From contig JAFAPC010000191.1 of the NCBI GenBank assembly GCA_019247305.1, forward strand, positions 39,525 through 103,524: a stretch of 64,000 bases of DNA, written 5' to 3'. The notes under the pieces were generated by a model. The model did not search any database, was not told where the DNA came from, and saw only the letters and a list, made by a program, of their open reading frames with translations. Numbering within the stretch: the stretch's first letter is position 1; every line of letters begins with the position of its first letter. Source of the DNA: Pseudonocardiales bacterium. GTDB lineage: Bacteria; Actinomycetota; Actinomycetes; Mycobacteriales; Pseudonocardiaceae. This document shows positions 18,099 to 26,585 of the stretch, one piece after another. Position numbers and translations under genes: made by a program.

Positions 18099-19844
18099 AT
18101 GAATGAGAAGGTGCATGACGTAGCGATCATCGGTGGAGGTATTGGCGGCTCGATCACGGCTGCGATTCTCGCGCGTAACGGTGTCGATGTATTGCTGGCC
18201 GAGGGAACTCCACATCCTCGTTTCACGATCGGGGAATCGACCACTCCAGAGACCTCTCTTAGTTTACGGCTCTTGGCAACCCGTTACGGGGTGCCCGAAC
18301 TAGGAAACCTGAGCACTTACTCCAATGTTCAAAAGATAGCGCCTACTTCGGGTGTCAAACGAAACTTCTGTTATGTCGGTCATCACATCGGGGAGAGGGC
18401 TCGACCACATGAATGCGCACAGTTTCCCACCTTTCCCCAGCCACTGGGTCCGGATATGCACTATTTCCGCCAAGATATCGACGCTTACCTCTTCCAGGTG
18501 GCAGTCAAATACGGCGCCACAGCAAAAAACGGCACCTTGATTGAGGATGTTGAATTTCACGACGATCTCGTGCAGCTCCGTGCCGCGGATGGGTCTACCT
18601 TCCTTGCTCGATATGTCGTCGATGCCGGTGGGCGCAACGCCCTGATCCCAACAAAACTCGGGTTACGCGACGCCGAGCCGAGATTCCAAACCAAGACACG
18701 TACCATATTCACGCATATGTTAGGGGTACTACCATGGGAAGCGGTAGGACCAAAGAAGGAAGACCACGGAATGCCTTCGCCGTTTAGCGAAGGCACCCTG
18801 CACCACTTCTTCAAAGGCGGCTGGATATGGATAATCCCGTTTAATAACCACCCACAGTCAGTGAACCCATTGTGTAGCATCGGTATCAATCTGGATATCG
18901 ACTCGTACCCGATTCACCCAGGAATATCCGCCGAGCAAGAATTCTGGGGGATCATCAAAAATTACCCCTCCATCGCGGACCAGCTCCGGCAGGCGCGCGC
19001 GGTACGACCCTTTGTGTCCACCGGAAGGACACAATTCTCAAGCAAAAAAATTGTGGGGACCAGATTCTGCCTTCTGCCCCATGCTGCAGAATTCGTCGAC
19101 CCACTCTACTCAACTGGCATGGCAATTACAGTGAATTGCATCAACGCTCTCGCGCACCGACTGATCGAGGCTGCACGTTCCGGCGACTACAACACGGAAC
19201 GGTTCCGCTACATCGAAGAATGGACCAAAAAATCGTTCGACGTCGCGGACGATACCATCTGGTGCACATACGAAAGCTTTTCTGACTTCCGACTATTCAA
19301 CGCCGTACTCAAAATGTTCGCTATTCAGCAATTCTACACCACGACCAGTCCGCTAGAAACGTGGGCTCGCTACCTGCGCACCGGCAACAGAGAAGTCTTT
19401 TCGCGAATGGAAGAACACCCTCGAAGAGGTGCTCAATGTGCCGACTTTCCAGAAATTCGAGAAATGGTGACCAGTATAACAAAAGAGATTTCCACATATA
19501 AATTTGGAGATCAAGATTGCGCGGATTTAACGAGCGCAATCTACCGGCACATTGCGACGTGCAGCGACCTAGTCCCGCCGTTTTTGAAAATACTCGATCC
19601 AGATTCCAGACTTCCCATCGGCCGGGTGACAATTCCACAAATTTTTCGCTTCCTGTTCTGGTTTAACTTTCAAGCACCGAACCACGTTAGAAAACAGCAT
19701 GTGACCATGCAAGCCATGCCTCTCATAATTAAGGAGGTGGTTCAGTCTTGGGGACACCAAGTTCAGCAGGCCGGCAACGCTATTTGGCCCCATTTGCGGG
19801 ATTACGTAGCGACCTGGAATCGCGACTGGAAACGTAGCATGTAA
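18099..19844 (+). CDS. FADH2-dependent halogenase, copy 1
   Basis: 581-aa flavin halogenase: uses FADH2 and O2 to form HOCl/HOBr and halogenate a substrate. The dinucleotide fold is IIGGGIGGS (residues 10-18), the halogenase signature WxWxIP is WIWIIP (242-247), and FVDPLYSTG (332-340) matches FxxPxxSxG of the PltA/CndH-like group rather than tryptophan halogenases. A C-terminal extension of about 200 aa follows. It is visibly AT-richer than the flanking genes, suggesting a separate origin. A flavin reductase at 22042 can supply FADH2. The substrate is unknown; an epoxidising or hydroxylating homologue cannot be excluded. Confidence 0.9.
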   Translation: MNEKVHDVAIIGGGIGGSITAAILARNGVDVLLAEGTPHPRFTIGESTTPETSLSLRLLATRYGVPELGNLSTYSNVQKIAPTSGVKRNFCYVGHHIGERARPHECAQFPTFPQPLGPDMHYFRQDIDAYLFQVAVKYGATAKNGTLIEDVEFHDDLVQLRAADGSTFLARYVVDAGGRNALIPTKLGLRDAEPRFQTKTRTIFTHMLGVLPWEAVGPKKEDHGMPSPFSEGTLHHFFKGGWIWIIPFNNHPQSVNPLCSIGINLDIDSYPIHPGISAEQEFWGIIKNYPSIADQLRQARAVRPFVSTGRTQFSSKKIVGTRFCLLPHAAEFVDPLYSTGMAITVNCINALAHRLIEAARSGDYNTERFRYIEEWTKKSFDVADDTIWCTYESFSDFRLFNAVLKMFAIQQFYTTTSPLETWARYLRTGNREVFSRMEEHPRRGAQCADFPEIREMVTSITKEISTYKFGDQDCADLTSAIYRHIATCSDLVPPFLKILDPDSRLPIGRVTIPQIFRFLFWFNFQAPNHVRKQHVTMQAMPLIIKEVVQSWGHQVQQAGNAIWPHLRDYVATWNRDWKRSM

Positions 19845-19936
19845 CGTCTCCATCATTTGGTAAAAAATGATAAGCCCTGCACTGCGACGGGGCTGGAGCG
19901 ACGCTAGTGGGCGAAATAGAAGAATAGAGGAGCGAG

Positions 19937-21786
19937 ATGAATGAGAAGGTGCATGACGTAGCGATCATCGGTGGTGGAATTGGTGGCTCGATCATGGCCG
20001 CGATCCTCGCGGGTAATGGTGTCGATGTACTATTGGCCGAGGGAACTCCACATCCTCGGTTCACGATTGGCGAATCGACTACTCCAGAAACATCCATTAG
20101 TCTACGACTTCTGGCAGCCCGTTACGGCGTGCCCGAACTAGCATACCTGGAGGCTTATGCAAAACTCGGAGACGAGCTCTGTGATCATGTCGCTGACCTG
20201 CGGGGACGCCAATTTTTGATCATGTTCTCAAGGGGTTTTGCATAAGCCTCCTGAGCTCTTATTCCAGTGTTCAAAAGATAGCGCCGACCTCGGGTATCAA
20301 ACGAAACTTCGGTTACGTCGGTCATCGTGTTGGGGAGAAGACTCGACCACAGGAATGCGCGCAGCTGTTCACCGTTCCCCAGCCACTGGGTCCGGATATG
20401 CACTACTTCCGGCAGGATATCGACGCTTACCTCTTCCAGGTAGCGATCAAATACGGCGCCACAGCAAAAAATGGCGTTTTGATTGAGGATGTTGAATTTT
20501 GCGACGATCTTATGCGACTGCGCGCCGCAGATGGGTCTACCTTCCTTGCTCGATACGTCGTCGATGCCGGTGGACGCAACGCCCTGATCCCCGAAAAACT
20601 CAGGTTGCGCGACACCGAACCAAGATTTCAAACCAAGACACGTACTATATTCGCGCATATGTTAGGCGTGCTTCCATGGGATGAGTTGGGACCGAGGAAG
20701 GAAGAACATGAAATGCCTTCGCCATTTAGCCAAGGAACCCTACACCACTTTTTTAGAGGCGGCTGGATATGGGTGATCCCGTTTAATAACCACCCACAGT
20801 CAGTGAACCCATTATGCAGCGTCGGCATCAACCTAGATATCAACTTGTATCCGATTCGTCCAGGAATATCCGCCGAGCACGAGTTCTGGGAGATTATCGA
20901 AAGTTACCCGTCCATTGCAGCCCACCTGCGGCGGGCGCGCGCGATCCGGCCCTTTGTGTCCACTGGGAGGACGCAATTCTCGAACAAACAGATCGTAGGG
21001 ACCAGATTCTGTCTTCTGCCGCATGCCGCAGAGTTCGTCGACCCACTATACTCAACCGGCATGGCAATTACGGTGAACTGTATCAACACTCTCGCATGCC
21101 GACTGATCGAGGCTGCGCACTCCGGAGACTACGACACAGAGCGGTTCAGGTACATCGAAGAATGGACCAAGAAATCATTCGACGTCGCGGACGATGTCAT
21201 CTGGTGCACATACGAAAGTTTTTCCGATTTTCGACTATTCAACGCCGCATTCAGAATGTATATAATACAGTCATTCTACAGCACGGTCAGTCCAGCGGAG
21301 ACATGGGCTCGTTACCTACACACCGGCAGCAAAGAAGTCTTTTTAAGAATGGAAGAACATCCTCGAAGAGGTACCCAGTGTGCCGATTTTCCAGAAATTC
21401 GAGAAATGGTGACAAATATAGCAAAGGAGCTTTCCTCATATAAGTCTGGAGATCAGGACTGCATGAATGCAACGAACGCGATCTACCGGCACATAGCAGC
21501 ACACAGTGACTTATTTCCGCCATTCTGGAAAATGCTCGATCCAGATTCCAGAATTCCCATGGGACGGCTGACTTTTCCACAATTTTTCCGCATCCTTATC
21601 TGGTTTAACTTTCAAGCTCAGCGCCATGTCAGAAAACAGCACTTGACTATGCAAATTGTACCACTCATCATTAAGGAGGCAGGCCAGTCTTGGGGGCGTC
21701 AAGTACAACAGGCCAGCAACGCTATTTGGCCCCATCTGCGGGACTACGTAGCAACCTGGAACCGCGATTGGAAACGTAGCATGTAA
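19937..21786 (+). pseudogene. halogenase copy 2, interrupted by inverted-repeat insertion
   Basis: Tandem duplicate of the gene at 18099 with the same motifs (IIGGGIGGS, WIWVIP, FVDPLYSTG) and the same MNEKVHDVAII start. After GVPEL the frame runs into a roughly 104-nt insertion and stops at 20245; the rest of the protein continues in another frame to 21786. Removing 104 nt restores an ORF of 1746 nt, exactly the length of copy 1 (581 aa), so this is a recent, single-lesion knock-out. Substitutions between copies are scattered, and copy 2 otherwise keeps an open frame. Confidence 0.92.
20149..20251. mobile_element. MITE-like insertion with 17-bp terminal inverted repeats
   Basis: Perfect 17-bp inverted termini GGAGGCTTATGCAAAAC (20149-20165) and its complement (20235-20251) bound about 70 bp without a coding sequence. 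Comparison with halogenase copy 1 shows that 104 nt were added at ACCT/GAGC, with CCT or CCTG repeated on each side (20146-20149 and 20250-20253), consistent with a 2-4 bp target duplication. The inside holds two TGATCATGT-like words. No transposase is encoded, so a trans-acting one elsewhere must have moved it. The IS family is unassigned. Confidence 0.9.
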
Positions 21787-22041
21787 CGTCTTCATTATTC
21801 GACAACAGCGTCGACCTAATATGGAAATATCGCCTTGAAACGCCTCAGGACCATGAATACATGACGCACATGGAGAATGCCTAGCTTATATCCGGTGCTG
21901 CACATCTCCGGTGGCGGGCTGGGATGGTGGTGTTCGGAGTCGCGGCGATGAGGCGCTGGGAAGCTCGAGTGGTGTGAGAGAAGGCTACCTATGGTGTGGT
22001 CCCGGTAGAGTACAGGAATTCTGACTAACCAAGGAGCGTTA

Positions 22042-22614
22042 GTGAGTGCGATGAACATGCCGATGAGAGCAGCGTCTGCGGCGGGGGCGTCGGCCTTTTC
22101 GGTCGATGCCCCCGGATTCCGCTCGTTCTTCCGGCACTATGCGAGCGGAGTCTCCGTGATCACGGCATGCACGCCAGACGGCCCACGAGGGCTCACCGCC
22201 ACCTCGGTCTGTGCCCTATCGCTAGACCCGCCGCTCCTGTTGGTGTGCATCACCCGAAACTCCCGCACCGGTATGGCTATCGCGCAGAGCGGGCTTTTTG
22301 CTGTCCATCTACTTCGCGCCGATCAAAGTTGGCTTTGCCGGAGATTCAGCGTCCTGGAAAGAGATGGTTCCCGTAAGTTTGAGAGACTGGAAATGATCAA
22401 CAACTCACCCGTTCCGCTCATCGCAAATACATTTTCCTGGGTGGTGTGCGAACGTTGGGCCGAGTACGATGGAGGCGACCACACCATTATCGTGGGCCGA
22501 CTGCTAGAATCCGGCCGTCCACAAGAAGAATCCGTCCCATTGATCTGGTTCGCGGGACGATCTTGCTATCCGGAGTCCGTTCACAACAGGCCGGACTCCT
22601 GGCCGGTGGTGTGA
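22042..22614 (+). CDS. flavin reductase, halogenase partner
   Basis: 190-aa flavin reductase of the HpaC/split-barrel family that would deliver FADH2 to the halogenase. Typical elements: FRSFFRHYASGVSVITA (about 29-45), GLTATSVCALSLDPPLLLVCI (about 53-73), RTGMAIAQSGLFAVHLL, and DGGDHTIIVGRLLE near the C-terminus. AAGGAG lies 5 nt before the GTG start. Base composition is closer to the chromosome than that of the halogenases. It is separated from copy 2 by 255 bp in which I see no gene. Confidence 0.9.
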   Translation: MSAMNMPMRAASAAGASAFSVDAPGFRSFFRHYASGVSVITACTPDGPRGLTATSVCALSLDPPLLLVCITRNSRTGMAIAQSGLFAVHLLRADQSWLCRRFSVLERDGSRKFERLEMINNSPVPLIANTFSWVVCERWAEYDGGDHTIIVGRLLESGRPQEESVPLIWFAGRSCYPESVHNRPDSWPVV

Positions 22615-23193
22615 TCCAAACTCCGCGAACACCGACACCAAAAGAAGAGCGGGAAAGCAGCTCTGATCATTGGGGCCGCATCTGGGATAGGAGCGGCGTC
22701 AGCCCAGATGTTCGCCCGGCACGGAGCCAACGTCGTGCTCGCCGACATCGACGAAGGTGGCGGCAAGGACGTGGCCGAGAAAGTGGACGAGGCGGGTGGA
22801 CAAGCGGTGTTCGTCCACGCCGACGTGACCTCGGCTCGGGACGTGGCGGGGACGATCGGGATCTCGATGGGCCTGGCAGCGTACGTGGCGGCCAAACACG
22901 GCGTCATCGGGCTCACCAGGGCCGCCGCGCTCGAGTACGCGACCAGGGGGGTCAGGATCAACGCCCTGTGCCCGGGCGTCGTCCGCACCGCGATGCTGGA
23001 CGACGCCATCAGACGGGGAATCCTCACCGAAGAGGAGGCCGGTGCGGCAACTCCCGTGCGTCGCCTCGCCGACCCGGCCGAGATCGCCCAGGCAGCGATC
23101 TGGCTCTGTTCGGATGCGGCGTCCTTCGTCACAGGTCACGCCATGGCGTGTGACGGCGGCCTCACCGCAGGCATCCCCACCCGCCCAAGCTGA
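22615..23193 (+). pseudogene. short-chain dehydrogenase relic
   Basis: Degraded SDR in the same frame as, and directly after, the flavin-reductase stop. The N-terminal GKAALIIGAASGIGAASAQM has no start codon ahead of it; the first ATG (22708) lies inside the Rossmann fold. The middle is deleted: the D-V-T segment (FVHADVTSARDVAGTIG) jumps straight to GLAAYVAAKHGVIGLTR, so NNAG and the catalytic Ser region, roughly 70 residues, are missing. The C-terminal half (VRINALCPGVVRTAM...TGHAMACDGG) is intact. It may once have been a ketoreductase of the pathway. Confidence 0.85.
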
Positions 23194-23202
23194 GATCCGT
23201 TT

Positions 23203-24483
23203 GTGTTACTGCCTCTAGAGTTACCAGCTGTGGTCGATGAGGTGCGGGACACGATGGAGGACGACGAAGCGGGCTTGGCGGCTGAGCTGGCGCCGGTCAT
23301 CTCGCCTACTGTGTTACCGAGGACTGGCGATGACGCCTGGCCCCAGATCACCCTGATCGCCCTCACCGGTGGGTGCGAGAAGCTAGCCGAGGAGCTGATG
23401 GCAGTGGTCCCCAGATTAGTGCACGCACTAGGCCGTCGGGACAGCATGCAGCTGAGCGGATCAGTGCTCGTCATCGCCGGGCTCCTGGACCTGAACAGTG
23501 ACGAGTACTCCCGCATGGCGCACGCGGTGAACTCATCTAGCCTGGTTGACGCGCAGGTTGTGCAGAACCTCGCGACCATGCTGGACCACGCCCAACGCCT
23601 AGAAGACACACTCGGCCCCTGCCGACTGTTCGAGACAGTCGTTGCGCAGCACAGACTCCTGCACCAGCTCCTGGCCGGCGGCTGCCCCGAGCAGCTACGC
23701 AAACCGATGAACCTGGTCGACAGCGATATGGCCGCAAGCATCGGTAGCTACCTGGTCGACATGGGCTACCCCGAGGAGGGCAGAGGCTACTTCAAGCACG
23801 CCCGCAAAGCCGCCCACGACGCCGACAGCCCCGCATTAGCTGCCTACGCGGCAGCCAATATCAGCTTTGCCGCGTTCCAGCTGGGTGACACACCGGTCGC
23901 ACTGGACAATGCCGCTGCTGCGCAGAGCCTGGCCGAGCGCACCGATGACCCTCAGGTGAAAGCCTTCGCTGAGCGGGCGACCGCCGACGCGTATGCCCTT
24001 GATGGTGACCATGGGCTCTCGATGGCCGCCTCGGACCGCGCTCACGACTTTCTCACGACCGCACCGGGAAACGCCCCAGAGTCACCGGCCTATTGGGTGC
24101 ACCACGGCAGCATCGACAGCAAACGTAGCCGTTTGCTCTCTCAGTTAGGTAAACCCCAGGAAGCCCTGGAGGCTGCCAGCACCGCCTTAGCTCAGTTCGA
24201 CCCCGCCTATGTGGGCGGCTACGCCTTATGTCAAGTGCGATTCGCCCACGCCCTTGTCCTGGCTAACAACATCACCGAAGCCGCCCGTGTGCTGGGTGAG
24301 GCCGCTCCCCAGGCCCACCTGTACCCGAGGCTGACGGCGGAATTCCATACCGTCCGGGCGTTGCTGCAACCCTGGGCCCAGACCCAGGCCGTCACCACAC
24401 TCGATGACCAACTCCAGGCTTACGGCCTGCTCCCCACCACGACATCGACACCAGGAGCCAGCCCAGAAAAAGATCCTCTATGA
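23203..24483 (+). CDS. TPR regulator lacking its HTH domain
   Basis: 426-aa alpha-helical repeat protein. It matches the C-terminal sensor part of actinobacterial XRE-TPR regulators (PRTGDDAWPQITLIALTGG, EELMAVVPRLVHAL, MLDHAQRLEDTLGP, helical repeats to about residue 400), but no HTH precedes it: the frame opens only 3 codons before VLLPLELPAVV and upstream is SDR relic. GTG at 23203 is a formal start without a good ribosome site. Probably a 5'-truncated regulator; a DNA-binding-independent remnant function is possible. Confidence 0.6.
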   Translation: MLLPLELPAVVDEVRDTMEDDEAGLAAELAPVISPTVLPRTGDDAWPQITLIALTGGCEKLAEELMAVVPRLVHALGRRDSMQLSGSVLVIAGLLDLNSDEYSRMAHAVNSSSLVDAQVVQNLATMLDHAQRLEDTLGPCRLFETVVAQHRLLHQLLAGGCPEQLRKPMNLVDSDMAASIGSYLVDMGYPEEGRGYFKHARKAAHDADSPALAAYAAANISFAAFQLGDTPVALDNAAAAQSLAERTDDPQVKAFAERATADAYALDGDHGLSMAASDRAHDFLTTAPGNAPESPAYWVHHGSIDSKRSRLLSQLGKPQEALEAASTALAQFDPAYVGGYALCQVRFAHALVLANNITEAARVLGEAAPQAHLYPRLTAEFHTVRALLQPWAQTQAVTTLDDQLQAYGLLPTTTSTPGASPEKDPL

Positions 24484-25164
24484 GGTGTCAGCCGGACTAG
24501 GGATCCTTGGTCTCAAGAAGTCCGACACGTAAGCCGAGCTCTGGGCGCATCTCCAGGGAGGATGCCCTCGCTCCCGTTCCGGACCGCGCTCTGCCGATCA
24601 TCTCCTGCGCCGATCACTTCCTGCGCAGTCCGGTGTCGTGAACTCGACAGGACCGACATTTTCGGTGCCGGAAAATGTCGGTCCTGTCGAGTTCACGACA
24701 TGCAGCGGCAACATGATACCTTGACTACCATCTCGGCGGTCCGAGGCGCAGCCTCACTAGATAACCCGGCTTTATCGGAAGGCCTCGATATGGCAGCTAC
24801 CCCGAACCCGTGGGTCAGGATGGCGCTGGGTCGCACGACTGGGCCTGCTCTCCGTGTGCGGTTCCAGGTGGCGGGGGTGGCCTTGCCCGATGCTGTGGCG
24901 AACATGCCCGCAAGCTCGTCACCGGGTGGTTCGGCCAGCAGCCGGTCGGGACCGAGGTTCTCCAGGGCACGATCGAGCACGCCTGTCGGAGCCGTGCCGC
25001 GTGTCAGCTGTGAAACGTGCTGGTCGGCTCCGTCGATCGACGTGATAACGGTTCCCTAATTCGAGCGAAGCTGGGTCGCCGCGGCGGTGGGGTTGCGTGG
25101 AGAACAGCATCCCACGGTCTGTCCCGCGCTGCCTTGGTTTAGCAGAATGGGATATCTTGCCCAC
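24484..25164. other. 681-bp gene-free stretch at the right end of the accessory block
   Basis: Apart from the palindrome at 24634-24700, I see no convincing gene. Frames here lack ribosome sites or family resemblance. It separates the TPR remnant from a possible small gene at 25165. Confidence 0.5.
24634..24700. repeat. perfect 30-bp palindrome with 7-nt loop
   Basis: TGTCGTGAACTCGACAGGAC at 24634-24653 continues to 24663 (30 nt) and is followed, after loop GGTGCCG, by its exact reverse complement at 24671-24700. No mismatch and no T tract. It is far longer than an ordinary rho-independent terminator. Candidates are a fold-back mobile element, a transposon or recombinase end, or a bidirectional terminator. 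Confidence 0.95.
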
Positions 25165-25380
25165 ATGATGCAATACCGCACCGATGAGGGCCTGCCCCCG
25201 CTGGCCCCACCCGACGCCAGCGACACGGAACGTAACCGGGCCATCGTGGCCCGCATGGTGGCCCGGCACGGGGCGCCCTCGCTGGAGGATTACCGTCGCG
25301 TCTACGCCGCGTGCGGTCTGGATCGGCCGGGTGACGATGAGGTCCGTCGACGCCACCCTGTGGCAGCCCCTGCCGCGTGA
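25165..25380 (+). CDS. possible small protein, unknown
   Basis: 71-aa ORF from ATG ATG at 25165: MMQYRTDEGLPPLAPPDASD then TERNRAIVARMVARHGAPSLEDYRRVYAACGL. Composition is like a folded, charged helical protein and codon use is GC3-rich like the surroundings. No good Shine-Dalgarno and no recognised family. It may be real or a remnant at the edge of the inserted block. Confidence 0.4.
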   Translation: MMQYRTDEGLPPLAPPDASDTERNRAIVARMVARHGAPSLEDYRRVYAACGLDRPGDDEVRRRHPVAAPAA

Positions 25381-25575
25381 TCGGTGGCAAAGTTGTCGAC
25401 GCCTCTGCACTGGCCGCGTTGATCCGAGGGCGGTTGTCTGCACTCGCCTGGTTTGCCACTGAGAGCTGGCCGAAGTGATGGGCCAGGCCGGACATGTTGT
25501 GCCCGTCGCCCAGCAACGGGGCTGACCGGCGTTTGACGGCAACTGCTCGCGACGAGCACAGCGCCCGTGTCATCG

Positions 25576-26487
25576 TCACGCGATGGTTGGTAAGGCGGGA
25601 CTGGAGACGTTGTAGGTCCTGCCGGGTTGGGTGAGTAGCGGGCCGAGGATCGCGGCCTTGCGCTCGCCCTCCTCGACGCCACCCCACCGGATCTCCCGCG
25701 TAGTGCCACCCCGTCCCTTGCCCAGCTCCAGCACGACGTCGGCGGGAGAGGCCGCGGCGATCGAACGAACCTGGACCCGCAGCCACTCGGGCAGCTCGGT
25801 CAGCACCGTCAGCGCGGCCACCGTCGCGGCGTCCCGGGGCCCAACCCGGGCCACCCGCAGTTCCGGCAAGCCGGGCGGCCCGACGGGGACCGTCGCGTAG
25901 TCGGTTCCGGTGGCGTCCACTAGCTGCACGCCGTTGCCGCGATGCACGAAGGCGACCGGAGTGCGCTCAGTGACCTCGATGCGCACCGTGCCATCCAGGC
26001 GGCACTGCACCTGGACGCTCGCCACCCGTGGCAGCGCGGCGACTCGGGCCTCGACCGCGTGGGTGTCCAGCCGCATCATCGGCGTGCCCAGCCGCACGGC
26101 CGCCATCGCCCGCACCACCCTAGCGGGAAGCTCTCGGGTGCCCACTACCTGCACGGAGCGGGCCACGAACAGGGAACTACCCAGCAGTACCCAGGCCAGA
26201 GCAGCGGTCAAGGTCAGCATCGCCAGCCCGGCGGCCAGCCAGGGCCACCAGCTGCGGGCTGGCCGGCGCGGCTGGACCCCCAGGGGGGGAACACCAGAGG
26301 CGGGGACAGCCGTGCGCCGCGGCGCGGGAGAGGCGGCGGCACGCGCCGCGCTCGGCCGAGCGCGGGAGGCCCACCGCGTGGCGCTGCGGCGGCTGAGGGC
26401 GCGGCGCTCCCGCAGCGCCGCCAGCGGCGTATCGCGCCGCCGGGACTGGCCTCGCCAGCCCGACGCTCCCGGACCGCCGGCGCTCAC
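25576..26487 (-). CDS. ftsQ: FtsQ/DivIB divisome protein
   Basis: 303-aa bitopic division protein with a POTRA domain. A basic, Arg-rich cytoplasmic tail is followed by one membrane segment (WWPWLAAGLAMLTLTAALAWVLL), then SLFVARSVQVVGTRELPARVV and DTHAVEARVAALPRVASVQVQ, and the typical C-terminus (TQPGRTYNVSSPALPTIA). The GTG at 26487 overlaps the stop of the murC relic (GTGA), giving VSAGGPGASGWRG. ftsZ, normally next, is displaced by 20 kb. Confidence 0.93.
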   Translation of the reverse strand: MSAGGPGASGWRGQSRRRDTPLAALRERRALSRRSATRWASRARPSAARAAASPAPRRTAVPASGVPPLGVQPRRPARSWWPWLAAGLAMLTLTAALAWVLLGSSLFVARSVQVVGTRELPARVVRAMAAVRLGTPMMRLDTHAVEARVAALPRVASVQVQCRLDGTVRIEVTERTPVAFVHRGNGVQLVDATGTDYATVPVGPPGLPELRVARVGPRDAATVAALTVLTELPEWLRVQVRSIAAASPADVVLELGKGRGGTTREIRWGGVEEGERKAAILGPLLTQPGRTYNVSSPALPTIA

Positions 26488-26585
26488 CGCGCTCTCACCA
26501 CCCGAGCTCCCCCGCTCATGCCCGCACCACCGATCCCGATCACGTGGGTGCGGGCGGGCTGTGGGGGCACCCCGCCTGCGGTCAT
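26484..26585 (-). pseudogene. murC relic, 33 codons, where murG-murC should be
   Basis: A short ORF reads MTAGGVPPQPARTHVIGIGG then AGMSGGARVVRAR. THVIGIGGAGMSG is the N-terminal nucleotide-binding signature of MurC (UDP-MurNAc:L-Ala ligase). Nothing of the ligase body, nor of murG, remains. Its ATG overlaps the ftsW stop (ATGA) and its stop overlaps the ftsQ GTG, so coupling across the deletion is preserved. I infer a large deletion with selection to keep the operon translated. Confidence 0.85.

Noticed and set aside
20149..20251. Self-splicing intron or intein in halogenase 2
   Set aside because: Only about 100 nt, no intron core or splicing domains, ends are inverted repeats with a short target duplication.
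24562..25059. Plus-strand 165-codon frame after the TPR remnant
   Set aside because: It runs through the 30-bp palindrome, lacks a ribosome site and resembles no family.
5560..25570. Prophage or integrative element
   Set aside because: No integrase, phage structural genes, conjugation genes or flanking direct repeats were found.
26484..26585. Functional small protein between ftsW and ftsQ
   Set aside because: It is just the MurC N-terminal nucleotide motif followed by a few residues; it cannot fold as a ligase domain. A coupling role for its translation is still possible.
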